Assembly (NCBI RefSeq): GCF_020595095.1
Contig: NZ_JAJDOP010000003.1
Span: 672,959 to 736,958, forward strand
DNA from: Microvirga rosea
GTDB taxonomy: Bacteria > Pseudomonadota > Alphaproteobacteria > Rhizobiales > Beijerinckiaceae
Length of the DNA: 64,000 nt
Reading direction: 5' to 3'
Shown here piece by piece: positions 56,363 to 64,000 of this stretch. Each line of letters begins with the position of its first letter. Positions within the stretch are counted from its first letter, which is position 1. The translations under genes were made by a program, and so were the position numbers. The notes beneath the pieces were generated by a model. That model saw nothing but the letters and a program-made list of their open reading frames with translations, made no database searches and had not been told where the DNA came from.

Positions 56363-56920
56363 ATGAATTGGGTCGTCTGGGCGGTTGGCGCCTTTGTCGT
56401 GCTGTATGCGATCATCGTCTATAACGGCCTCGTGACTCTGCGGACCCGGGTCAATCAGGCCTTTGCCGATATCGACGTGCAGCTCAAGCAGCGGCACGAT
56501 CTCATTCCCAACCTCATCGAGACTGTGAAGGGCTATGCGGCCCATGAACGGAATACGCTCCAGGCCGTCGTGGAAACGCGCAATGCGGCCCTCAAGGCGC
56601 AAGGTCCCGCCGATCAGGCAGCGGCCGAGAATGCCCTTTCCGGTGCCCTGGGCCGGTTGGTGGCGTTGGGGGAGGCATACCCGGACCTGAAGGCGAGCGC
56701 CAATTTCCAGCAGCTTCAGACGGACCTGGCGGACATCGAAGACAAGCTCGCCTCGGCCCGGCGGTTCTTCAACAACGGAGTCGGCGAGTACAATGCGGCG
56801 ATCCAGCACTTTCCCGCCGTCCTCTTCGCGGGCCTCATGGGCTTCCGCCCCCAGGTCTTCTTCGATGTGGGAGAGACCGAACGCAAGGCCCTCGAGGTCC
56901 CGCCCAAGGTTGCCTTCTAA
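56363..56920 (+). CDS. LemA family protein
   Basis: A 185-residue protein with an N-terminal membrane anchor (WVVWAVGAFVVLYAIIVYNG) and the LemA four-helix domain: RVNQAFADIDVQLKQRHDLI, PNLIETVKGYAAHE, SARRFFNNGVGEYN and FDVGETERKALEVPPKV. The family is widespread but of unclear function. It is paired with the M48 protease 12 bases downstream, a combination common in bacteria. Confidence 0.94.
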   Translation: MNWVVWAVGAFVVLYAIIVYNGLVTLRTRVNQAFADIDVQLKQRHDLIPNLIETVKGYAAHERNTLQAVVETRNAALKAQGPADQAAAENALSGALGRLVALGEAYPDLKASANFQQLQTDLADIEDKLASARRFFNNGVGEYNAAIQHFPAVLFAGLMGFRPQVFFDVGETERKALEVPPKVAF

Positions 56921-56932
56921 ACGGGGATCCGC

Positions 56933-57958
56933 GTGTTTCCGGCCTTCGGCCTCTACACTCACATCCAGAGCAATCGCCGGCGCTCGGTTTTCCTGATCGC
57001 CGGCCTGTTCGTGCTGTTCTACCTGATGGCCTTCGGCTTGGCGCTCCTGCTGCGTGCCCTGCAGGACGACGGTTCCGGAACTTTCGAAGGCCTTCTCCAG
57101 GGCGCCATCCGGGACAGCCTGTGGTTTTCGCCGCTCGTCACGGCCCTGGTCGGGCTCTGGGTCTGGTGCGGCTTTCGTTTCAACGGGTTTATTCTTGACC
57201 TCGCCACCGGCTCACGGGCGATCGGCCGGAAGGACGAGCGTCGTCTCTCCAACCTCCTGCAGAATCTCTGCATTTCCCGCGGCATGACCCCGCCTAAGCT
57301 ACGCATTCTGGAGGTGAAGGCTCCCAACGCTTTCGCAAGCGGAACGCGGCCGGAGCAATACACGATCACCCTCACCCGCGGGCTCGTCGACCTCCTGAAC
57401 GAGCGGGAGCTGGAAGCCGTGCTCGCGCACGAGCTCACCCATATCCGCAACGGCGATGTCCGCACCATGATGGTCGCCGTGCTGGTGGTCGGCATCATGT
57501 CGTTCATCGGCGACATGATCTATCGCTTACTTTGGGAGAGCCCGGATCTGCTCACGGATTCGTCGGACTCGAAGAAATCCGGCGGCGGCAAGTTCGTCGC
57601 GATCGTCGTCGCCGCGCTGTTCATCATGGTGGCGTGGGGCCTTTCCGTCGTCATCCGGTTTTCCCTGTCGCGGCGGCGCGAATTTCTCGCCGATGCAGGC
57701 TCCGTCGAGCTGACCAAAAACCCGGATGCCATGATCTCGGCTCTCAGGAAGATCGAGGGCAAAGGCGAGCTCGAAGGCGTGCCCTCCGCCGTGATGGAGC
57801 TTTGCCTCGACAATCCCCGGTCAGGCTTTGCCGATCTGTTCGCCACGCACCCATCCGTAGAGGACCGGATCGCCGCCCTCGTCCGCTATGCGGGCGGCCA
57901 CGCCCCCGCGTCCGAGGCGCAGCCCCCCGCGACCGAGCCTGCCGCGCCGGCCGCTTAA
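56933..57958 (+). CDS. M48 family zinc metallopeptidase (HtpX-like)
   Basis: Membrane protease of 341 residues with two N-terminal helices (about 19-41, 65-80) and two more at about 180-235. The zinc motif is His166-Glu-Leu-Thr-His170 (LAHELTHIRNGD), and the third ligand is probably the Glu in SRRREFLADAGSVE. GTG 56933 has GGGGA upstream. The C terminus is Ala/Pro-rich. It likely degrades misfolded membrane proteins together with LemA. Its stop overlaps the convergent phosphatase gene by four bases. Confidence 0.93.
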   Translation: MFPAFGLYTHIQSNRRRSVFLIAGLFVLFYLMAFGLALLLRALQDDGSGTFEGLLQGAIRDSLWFSPLVTALVGLWVWCGFRFNGFILDLATGSRAIGRKDERRLSNLLQNLCISRGMTPPKLRILEVKAPNAFASGTRPEQYTITLTRGLVDLLNERELEAVLAHELTHIRNGDVRTMMVAVLVVGIMSFIGDMIYRLLWESPDLLTDSSDSKKSGGGKFVAIVVAALFIMVAWGLSVVIRFSLSRRREFLADAGSVELTKNPDAMISALRKIEGKGELEGVPSAVMELCLDNPRSGFADLFATHPSVEDRIAALVRYAGGHAPASEAQPPATEPAAPAA

Positions 57959-58809
57959 GCCCTCACGAGCAGGGCCGTGGCATCATCGCTTTCCTTGAAG
58001 CGTGGATAGCGCGTACCGGAAGGATCTTCCTCCGTTTCGATCGCCCGCGCCCGCCGCACGAGCGGTTCAAGGCCGTTGTCAAGCGCTGCTTCCAGGAGAG
58101 AACCGGCATCGAAGGCTCCATAGAGATCCACCAGCGCCGAAAACCCGTCGCTGGCGAGAAGAATCACCGCGCCGTCCTCACATGGAACGCGCTCATGGCG
58201 TAGGCGGCTCGACGCATCGGGATCAAGTCCCAACAGCGCAAGGCCCTTTCCGGCCTTTTGGCGCTGGCGGCGCTCCGTCAGCCAATCCTGGAAGAGAGGC
58301 GCATCGAAGATGGTCTTCGGGGTAGACCCGGTCGCCTTGAGGAGTTCGGCGGCTTTCGCCGATTCATGCACGCGCAGCTCCGGAGCCTCGCCGACCGTTT
58401 GAACGCGGCCGTCCGGATGGCGGATATAGGCCGTCGTGTCCGCGAAGGTCCAGGTGTCGAGCATCCCGCCGTTCCGATAAACGAGGGTCATGGCGCCCAC
58501 CGGCCAGGAGAGGAAGTCGTGGCGCTCCTCAGGGGCTTTCGCCATGAAAGCCACCCTCGCCTCCTCCATCACGTGCCGCAGGAGGGCGGGACCGTCGCCC
58601 TCATAAGCCCGGGCGGCAAGTTCCGAGAGTCTCTCCGTCGCGAACCGCGCGAGCCAGGTGGCGTCGCTCTTCTCATGCATGATCGGACGCGTTCCGGGAA
58701 AAATGGACGTATCGATGACCCATGCCCAATTCTCGGACGCACCGCAGGCATCCTCATTGGCCTTCTCGGCCGAACCGGGCCAGCTGATTTGGTCCAAAAT
58801 CGTAAACAT
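57955..58809 (-). CDS. PP2C-like protein phosphatase
   Basis: Cytoplasmic protein of 284 residues with a degenerate PP2C pattern: ANEDACG near the start, VIDTSI for the first metal Asp, a central TFADTTAYIRH strand, LLASDGFSALVD and the closing SDDATALLV. These give the Asp ligands expected for a metal-dependent serine/threonine phosphatase, though the usual GxxxHxxNED start is shortened to EKANEDA. It stands alone, convergent with the M48 gene. Substrate unknown. Confidence 0.78.
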   Translation of the reverse strand: MFTILDQISWPGSAEKANEDACGASENWAWVIDTSIFPGTRPIMHEKSDATWLARFATERLSELAARAYEGDGPALLRHVMEEARVAFMAKAPEERHDFLSWPVGAMTLVYRNGGMLDTWTFADTTAYIRHPDGRVQTVGEAPELRVHESAKAAELLKATGSTPKTIFDAPLFQDWLTERRQRQKAGKGLALLGLDPDASSRLRHERVPCEDGAVILLASDGFSALVDLYGAFDAGSLLEAALDNGLEPLVRRARAIETEEDPSGTRYPRFKESDDATALLVRA

Positions 58810-58879
58810 CGTTGCAACGCCCTCTCGTCAAACCCCGGTGACGACGCCATAAAGCAAAGCTCACGACAAGGTCCCACCG

Positions 58880-59515
58880 ATGCTTTTCGACTACATTTCC
58901 GGCGCCCTGGTAACGCTCCTGGTGACTCTCGATCCGCCAGCGCTCGCGCCCATCTTCATCTCCCTGACCGGCGGCATGAACGCGGAGGAGCGGAAACGGG
59001 TCGCCATCCGGGCCAGCCTGATCGCTTTCTGCATCCTGGCCTTCTTCGGCCTGGGCGGCGAGGTGCTGCTGCGGCTTCTGGGCGTCGGCATTCCGGCCTT
59101 CCGCATCTCCGGCGGGCTGCTGCTGTTCTGGATCGCCTTCGAGATGGTGTTCGAGCGCCGGAACGAGCGCAAGCAGCATACGGCGGACGTGGCCATCACC
59201 GAGGATCACATCCGCAACGTCGCGGCCTTTCCTCTTGCGATTCCGCTCATGGCGGGCCCGGGCGCCATCACTGCCGTCATCCTGCTCGCCGGCCGGGCAA
59301 ACGGTGATGTCGTCTACCTTTCGTCCCTGATCGCCCTCATCGGGCTCGGCGTCATCTCCTGCTTTGCCGTCTTCATGGCTGCGGAACGGGTTTCGCGCCT
59401 TCTCGGCGTGACGGGCAACATCGTGCTCAGCCGCCTCCTCGGCGTTATCCTCGCAGGCCTTGCCGTACAGTTCATCATCAACGGGGTAAAGGCGCTCCTG
59501 GAAACGGCCAAGTAG
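58880..59515 (+). CDS. MarC family integral membrane protein
   Basis: A 211-residue membrane protein with six hydrophobic segments. MarC features are LVTLDPPALAPIFISLTGG near the start, FRISGGLLLFWIAFEMVF and AIPLMAGPGAITAVILLAG. The family was once linked to multiple antibiotic resistance but its function is unknown. Divergent from the phosphatase gene by 70 bases. Confidence 0.92.
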   Translation: MLFDYISGALVTLLVTLDPPALAPIFISLTGGMNAEERKRVAIRASLIAFCILAFFGLGGEVLLRLLGVGIPAFRISGGLLLFWIAFEMVFERRNERKQHTADVAITEDHIRNVAAFPLAIPLMAGPGAITAVILLAGRANGDVVYLSSLIALIGLGVISCFAVFMAAERVSRLLGVTGNIVLSRLLGVILAGLAVQFIINGVKALLETAK

Positions 59516-59648
59516 TGGAGAGAATGACCCTTCGAACACTCACAAAATTAAAATCATAGAGTCGACATACTTAAATAGAACGCTATATCGTATTTATGAA
59601 CAGAGCCTCCCATTACGCGGAGGAGCATTTAAGTTTGGAGACGTTATA

Positions 59649-60683
59649 ATGGTTGAGAAGGTTGGTGGACCTCACTCTCAGACTATTAAAGGCTCAGGCC
59701 TGAACGATGACCTTTATGGAGATTACGCCAGCCCTTTTTCTGCCGGATACGGGGGCAACGACAGGCTCTACGGCTACAACGGCCTCGACAAGCTTTATGG
59801 GGATGCCTTCAAGATCTCAGGAAAAGGCATCGGCGGCATCGACGTCTTCTGGGCCGGCAGCGGCAACGATTATCTCTATGGCGACGCTTACGCGATGCTC
59901 GGCTCCGCCCGTGGCAATCGTGACGTTCTGTACGGCGAAAAGGGCAACGACATGATGTTTGGCGACGCCAAGCTAATGTCCGACAAGGCTCGCGGTGGCC
60001 ACGACAAATTGTATGGCGGGGCCGGCAACGACATTATCCGAGGCGATGCCTTTCAAATGACAGGCAAGTCCATTGGGGGCAACGATTACATCGACGGCGG
60101 CACAGGAAATGATCTCATCTTCGGCGACGCTCAACGCATGTATTCTCCACAGGCGGTTGGTGGCAGGGACACCATCTTCGGCGGTGAGGGTGACGATGAC
60201 ATCTGCGGGGACGATGTCTTCACCATTTTCGGAGGGCCTGGTGAAGGTATGAGGGATCCGGAGACCTCGCATTTCGGAGGGAACGACAAGCTCTACGGCG
60301 GCGACGGCAACGATAGACTTTCCGGCGGCCTCGGCAATGACCTTCTGGTGGGCGGGGCTGGCAATGACTACGTAGACGGCGAGGAGGGCGTGGACGTTCT
60401 TGTCTTCGACAAAGGTTTCGGCAGTGACACGGTCATCTTCCGATTCACTGGTTTCGTCGGTCGTGGTTATGAAGACAAGATTGACCTAAGAGCGTGGCAC
60501 TTCAAGTCGTTTGCCGAAGTGGAAGCTCTGATCGACTATACACCCCAAGAAGTCGGCTCCCTGGCTTCGATGACGTTCTCGGACGGCAGTAAAATTGTCT
60601 TTAGGGAAGATAGTAACAAGTATGGAAGCCATGCCTATCTCTATCAACCGCCATACTTCGAAACGGATGACTTCATCCTTTAA
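59649..60683 (+). CDS. RTX-like calcium-binding repeat protein (paralog 1)
   Basis: A 344-residue protein without a Sec signal, built of glycine/aspartate repeats. Units begin GDA and repeat every 27 residues (GDAYAMLGSARGNRDVLYGE; GDAKLMSDKARGGHDKLYGG; GDAFQMTGKSIGGNDYIDGG), followed by standard nonapeptides (GGDGNDRLSGGLGNDLLVGG). The C-terminal domain shares DxIDLRAWxFxSF with the paralog at 62602, and both end in DFIL, an RTX-type hydrophobic terminus suggesting type I secretion. GGAGA precedes ATG 59649. No secretion genes are nearby. Confidence 0.87.
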   Translation: MVEKVGGPHSQTIKGSGLNDDLYGDYASPFSAGYGGNDRLYGYNGLDKLYGDAFKISGKGIGGIDVFWAGSGNDYLYGDAYAMLGSARGNRDVLYGEKGNDMMFGDAKLMSDKARGGHDKLYGGAGNDIIRGDAFQMTGKSIGGNDYIDGGTGNDLIFGDAQRMYSPQAVGGRDTIFGGEGDDDICGDDVFTIFGGPGEGMRDPETSHFGGNDKLYGGDGNDRLSGGLGNDLLVGGAGNDYVDGEEGVDVLVFDKGFGSDTVIFRFTGFVGRGYEDKIDLRAWHFKSFAEVEALIDYTPQEVGSLASMTFSDGSKIVFREDSNKYGSHAYLYQPPYFETDDFIL

Positions 60684-60793
60684 AGCTCTAAAGGTTCTTT
60701 TCTAAAATCAAGGCGTAGCAAAAAGAGTCCTCGCAGGCCCTTGAGCGCGATGGACCTTAATGGAGTGCGGGCACCACATGGCAGAGCCGGGTC

Positions 60794-61258
60794 TTAGGCG
60801 GCGTGCTCCCGGATCAGAACATGCAGCCCCGGCTTGGAGACGTTTTCCTCAAAAATCGTCCATCCGCGCTTTTCATAGAAGCTGCGCCTTCTTTCGCCTG
60901 AAAGGAGGTAGACACGGTGGATCCCGAGCTCACCTGCGCGATAGAACGCACGCGTGACGAGCCGCTCTCCTATGCCTTGCTCGCGGAATTCCGGCTCGAC
61001 CCAGAGCGCAGCGATCCAAGGCGAATATTCAGGACGGCTCTCCTCATCGCAGAGGATCAGTGAAACCGTCCCGACAAAGCGCTCATCGTCGTGCGCTACG
61101 AACGCGGTCGGAATCGGGTCGGCTCCAAGGCTTTGACCGACCAGATCCGTGAGCAGGCTGAGAGGATGTCCGTCCTCCTGCCAGAACGCCCGCCAGATGC
61201 GGTCCGCGACCGTCGCGGCAAATCCAGGCCGAGCGCGCAGGTCGCTGATTTGGACCAT
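60794..61258 (-). CDS. GNAT family N-acetyltransferase
   Basis: A 154-residue acetyltransferase. The acetyl-CoA site is AALWVEPEFREQGIGERLVT (R-x-x-G-x-G/A type), with a preceding VGTVSLILCD strand and the closing RRSFYEKRGWTIFEEN motif. It starts two bases after the stop of the M20 peptidase gene, so the two are cotranscribed. Substrate unknown. Confidence 0.9.
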   Translation of the reverse strand: MVQISDLRARPGFAATVADRIWRAFWQEDGHPLSLLTDLVGQSLGADPIPTAFVAHDDERFVGTVSLILCDEESRPEYSPWIAALWVEPEFREQGIGERLVTRAFYRAGELGIHRVYLLSGERRRSFYEKRGWTIFEENVSKPGLHVLIREHAA

Positions 61259-61260
61259 GC

Positions 61261-62373
61261 TCAGCGCAGGGTTTCGAGAAGGCGCGTCATCAGCTCCTGG
61301 CGGGGAGCGATCGATGAAATCAGGCCGTATTCGTTGAGCGTATGGGCGCCGTCCCCGTCGATCCCGAGACCGTCCAATGTCGGGACGCCGATGGCGGCGG
61401 TGAAATTACCGTCAGAGCCCCCGCCGACCTTGTCGCAGGACACGAGGTCGATCCCGATCTCGGCCGCGATTGTCCTGGCATGGTCGAACAGCTTCGCCGT
61501 GCCCTCGGAGCGCTCATAGGGCGGCCGGTTCATGCCGCCGGTCACATTGACCTTGAAGTCGGAATTCTGCGGCGCCAATCCGAGGATCGCTTTCGTCATC
61601 TGCTCTCCGTCCGCGACGGTTTCCACACGCAGATCGACCGGAAAGCGGCAATGCTGCGGGATCGTGTTCACGGCGGTCCCGCCGGACACCATGCCCACCG
61701 TCGTCGTGATGCCGCGCGCGTAATCGGTCAGGGCCTCGATCGCCAGGATCTGGCGCGCCGCCTCATAGATCGCATTGCGTCCGTCCTTATGGCGCGAGCC
61801 CGCATGGGCGGGACGACCCTCCACATGCACGTCGAAACGGCCGACCCCTTTGCGCGACGTGACGATCCGGCCGCCATCCCGCGCAGGTTCCGTTACGAGA
61901 GCCATAGCGGAAGCACGGCCGATATCCTCGATGACCGGCCGCGTCGTCGGGCTTCCGATCTCTTCATCGGGCGTGACGATGAAGACCATCGGCCGGGCCG
62001 CGCTTCCCCGGCGGGCCACGTCCTTGAAGGCTTCAAGGGCGAAATAAGCCCCGCCCTTCATATCGTAGATGCCGGGGCCGTAGAGCCGGTCCCCCTCGAC
62101 CCGGAGGGGCAGGTCCTTCTCGATCGTTCCCACGGGGTGAACCGTATCGAGGTGGGACATGATGAGGATGCCGGGCTCGCCCCGTTCCGGGCCGGCGCGC
62201 AGCACCAGCGTATCGCCCAGACCCTGCTGGCCCGGCAGCCGCTCGACGGCCACGGGCGCGTCGGCCATCTGAGCCACCACGAGATCCATCATCAGGTTGA
62301 CGCCCGCCACATCGTGGGTGGGGCTTTCCGTGCGGATCCAGGTGAAGAGCGTGTCGAGGGCTTGGGAGGTCAT
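61261..62373 (-). CDS. M20 family metallopeptidase (carboxypeptidase G2-like)
   Basis: Zinc exopeptidase of about 370 residues. Metal-site segments are ILIMSHLDTVHPVG, GPGIYDMKGG, the catalytic Glu pair in TPDEEIGSP, then GRPAHAGSRHKDGRNA in the dimerisation domain and DGDGAHTLNEYG near the end. It removes C-terminal glutamate or similar residues from small peptides or conjugates. ATG 62373 is used; a TTG two codons earlier is possible. No signal peptide. Confidence 0.92.
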   Translation of the reverse strand: MTSQALDTLFTWIRTESPTHDVAGVNLMMDLVVAQMADAPVAVERLPGQQGLGDTLVLRAGPERGEPGILIMSHLDTVHPVGTIEKDLPLRVEGDRLYGPGIYDMKGGAYFALEAFKDVARRGSAARPMVFIVTPDEEIGSPTTRPVIEDIGRASAMALVTEPARDGGRIVTSRKGVGRFDVHVEGRPAHAGSRHKDGRNAIYEAARQILAIEALTDYARGITTTVGMVSGGTAVNTIPQHCRFPVDLRVETVADGEQMTKAILGLAPQNSDFKVNVTGGMNRPPYERSEGTAKLFDHARTIAAEIGIDLVSCDKVGGGSDGNFTAAIGVPTLDGLGIDGDGAHTLNEYGLISSIAPRQELMTRLLETLR

Positions 62374-62601
62374 GATCAATCGCGCAAATGAGGGGGGACG
62401 GAACGTTCAATCGCCGACCGTTCATACCGGCGGGAACCCGGGATGTCATCTCCCATGCGGGCAGCCGCAGCGACCCTTTGAACCGTTCGCAGGCACCGTC
62501 CGGCAACATCCCGTGTCAAAGGCAACATGACGCATGCACGTTAATTGATACGTTATAAATATTCACATACATCTGCTGCTTCTGATTTCTGGTGAGTGGC
62601 A

Positions 62602-63873
62602 ATGACGACAAAAACAGGTTCTCTGAGTGGCAATTTCCTTGAAGGTACAGAGCTTTCGGACCGAATCTTCGGGGACGCGAGGGGCACGTTCTCCAGCACC
62701 CGTGCGACAGGCAGCGACCAGATCCACAGCTATCGTGGTGCCGACTTCATCTATGGAGACGCCTTTACGCTGAGTTCAATTGCGCGCGGCGGTGGTGACA
62801 CGATTTGGACAGGCCCCGACCGCGATGTCGTTTACGGCGACGCCTACGCCATGAAGAGCTATGCCCGTGGCGGAGCCGACAAGATCTGGAGCGAAAGCGG
62901 CTATGACAGCCTCTTCGGTGACGCCTATAACCTCACCCAGTATGCCGTCGGCGGAGCCGACAGGTTGTATGGCGGCGACGATGACGACGTGCTCTATGGA
63001 GACGGCTACCTCCTGTCCAACCGAGCAAGAGGCGGGGCCGACTCCCTCTACGGCGAGAACGGCCGCGATACGATCTACGGCGATGGTCGTTATCTCAAAC
63101 ATTCCGCGATCGGCGGAAGCGATGTCCTTCAGGGCGGCAGTTCCGAGGATAAGCTCTATGGCGACGCCTCGACGATGTACAACACGACGCTGGGCGGGAA
63201 CGACAGGCTGTACGGCGGTTCAAGCAACGACCGGATCTATGGGGATGCGTATGCGATGTCCGGAGCCTCGAAAGGTGGCGCGGACTTCATCTATGGAGAG
63301 AGCGGCAACAATCTTCTCTATGGCGATGCGCTTACGCTGACCGGCACGTCGACGGGCGGAGACGACCACATCTATGGAAGCTCCGGCGTCGATATCCTAT
63401 ACGGCGATGCCGCGACCCTGGCGGACCAGAGCATAGCAGGACACGATTATCTCAGCGGCGGCTCCGGCAACGACATCCTTTATGGCGACGCTGCCGTCAC
63501 CAGTCCGTCCGTAACCTATGGAAACGACACCCTCCTTGGGGGCGCCGGGAACGATCGGCTGATCGGCGACTCGACCTATGGCGGGACAGGCGTCGATTAT
63601 CTTAACGGAGGCGCCGGGAACGACACCATGGATGGAGGCGGAGGCCGTGACGTGTTTGGCTTTGACCGAGGCAGCGGCAAGGATACGATCACGTATTTCA
63701 AGCCGGGTGAAGATCAGATCGACCTTCGCGCGTGGCGCTTTGCTTCTTTCGACAAGATCAGCATCGCGCAAAAAAGCGGCTATACGCTGATCTATCTGTC
63801 GGGAACAACCGAGTACATCAAGCTGAACGATGTCTTGAAAGCCAATCTCTCGGCCGCCGATTTCATTCTATAG
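62602..63873 (+). CDS. RTX-like calcium-binding repeat protein (paralog 2)
   Basis: A 423-residue protein dominated by about ten consecutive 27-residue units, each GDA followed by a variable spacer, then GGxDxLYG and xxxxDxLY (GDAYNLTQYAVGGADRLYGG; GDASTMYNTTLGGNDRLYGG). Ordinary nonapeptides follow (GGAGNDRLIGD; GGAGNDTMDGGGGRD). The C-terminal domain (QIDLRAWRFASFDKI) and the end ADFIL match paralog 1. ATG 62602 is preferred to GTG 62596. AT-rich DNA precedes it. Likely secreted by a type I system and folded by calcium outside the cell; possible surface or adhesive role. Confidence 0.87.
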   Translation: MTTKTGSLSGNFLEGTELSDRIFGDARGTFSSTRATGSDQIHSYRGADFIYGDAFTLSSIARGGGDTIWTGPDRDVVYGDAYAMKSYARGGADKIWSESGYDSLFGDAYNLTQYAVGGADRLYGGDDDDVLYGDGYLLSNRARGGADSLYGENGRDTIYGDGRYLKHSAIGGSDVLQGGSSEDKLYGDASTMYNTTLGGNDRLYGGSSNDRIYGDAYAMSGASKGGADFIYGESGNNLLYGDALTLTGTSTGGDDHIYGSSGVDILYGDAATLADQSIAGHDYLSGGSGNDILYGDAAVTSPSVTYGNDTLLGGAGNDRLIGDSTYGGTGVDYLNGGAGNDTMDGGGGRDVFGFDRGSGKDTITYFKPGEDQIDLRAWRFASFDKISIAQKSGYTLIYLSGTTEYIKLNDVLKANLSAADFIL

Positions 63874-63877
63874 CAAA

Positions 63878-63902
63878 AAATCCGGGATTTTGGCCCGGAT
63901 TT
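63878..63902. terminator. Bidirectional intrinsic terminator between RTX paralog 2 and ssb
   Basis: Perfect 9-bp arms AAATCCGGG and CCCGGATTT enclose a 7-base loop. The run of A residues on the left (63875-63880) becomes a T tract on the minus strand, so termination is strongest for ssb; read-through from the RTX gene is also likely to stop here. Confidence 0.8.
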
Positions 63903-63917
63903 CTGCTGTGGTGCGGC

Positions 63918-64000
63918 CTAGAACGGAATGTCGTCGTCGATATCGCTAAAGCGCGAGCCGCCGCCCGCCGGTGCCGCCGCCGGCCGCCGCTCCATCGGCG
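63918..64000 (-). CDS. ssb: Single-stranded DNA-binding protein, C-terminal end
   Basis: The last 26 codons of a minus-strand gene read a Gly/Ala/Pro-rich linker (RRPAAAPAGGGSRFSD) ending in IDDDIPF, the conserved acidic SSB tail that recruits repair and replication proteins. The OB-fold domain lies outside the window. The stop is at 63918-63920, just past the bidirectional terminator. Confidence 0.9.
   Translation of the reverse strand, partial: PMERRPAAAPAGGGSRFSDIDDDIPF

Noticed and set aside
59649..63873. The 81-bp repeats as a CRISPR or other DNA repeat array
   Set aside because: The repeats are in frame and conserved at protein level, with variable third positions, so they are coding RTX-like units.

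Overview
This 64 kb window is high-GC DNA from an alphaproteobacterium. It most resembles Hyphomicrobiales (Rhizobiales), probably the Methylobacteriaceae/Microvirga side. This placement is an inference from the GyrA quinolone region reading [10 protein letters not shown], the block tgt-queA-ppi-ppi-coaD-gyrA with ssb nearby, many FCD-type GntR regulators, an HWE histidine kinase, and TRAP and Bug transport proteins. The left 45 kb is accessory and catabolic. The right 19 kb is mostly housekeeping.

Region by region. (1) 1-6.7 kb: a partial SDR dehydrogenase divergent from a GntR/FCD regulator, then aconitase, an orphan Bug/TctC tricarboxylate-binding protein and a second GntR regulator with two winged-helix segments; together these look like an inducible di/tricarboxylate utilisation locus. 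(2) 6.9-11.9 kb, minus strand: a compact periplasmic nitrate reductase operon napEFDABC followed by a DUF4142 gene. (3) 12.2-19.9 kb: a quinate/shikimate catabolic island with a two-domain 3-dehydroshikimate dehydratase, two tandem paralogous GntR regulators, a TRAP transporter (DctPQM), type II dehydroquinase and a quinate/shikimate dehydrogenase. These would import quinate or shikimate and convert it to protocatechuate. (4) 20-29 kb: a DUF900 lipoprotein hydrolase, HdeD and DUF1622 membrane proteins, a NarL-type two-component pair, an AI-2E permease, a CHMI-like isomerase and an Asp/Glu racemase. (5) 29.3-31.1 kb: a LuxR-LuxI quorum-sensing locus with a small gene directly after luxI and two palindromes. 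(6) 31.2-37 kb: a UPF0114 membrane protein; a tightly coupled operon of a toxin-less HigA-like HTH protein, a two-domain KaiC-like ATPase and an HWE histidine kinase with a receiver-like N terminus (the most unusual system here); and a beta-lactamase-family serine hydrolase. (7) 37.1-45.3 kb: a sugar or sugar-acid catabolic cluster with an enolase-superfamily dehydratase, two proteins of unknown function, a FadR-type regulator, an SDR and a complete ABC sugar importer around a divergent promoter with a perfect 7-bp-arm inverted repeat.

(8) 45.6-59.5 kb: tRNA-Lys(UUU), an AceE/transketolase-like TPP enzyme, the tgt-queA-ppiB-orf-ppiA-coaD run, a 29-codon secreted-peptide ORF, gyrA, LemA, an M48 protease, a PP2C-like phosphatase and MarC. 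(9) 59.6-64 kb: two paralogous RTX-like proteins with a strict 27-residue repeat, flanking a GNAT-M20 peptidase pair, then the 3' end of ssb behind a bidirectional terminator.

Recurring traits are 4-nt ATGA/GTGA overlaps within operons and local GntR regulation of catabolic modules. I saw no insertion sequences, phage genes or CRISPR arrays. All assignments were made by eye from protein motifs, without database searches.
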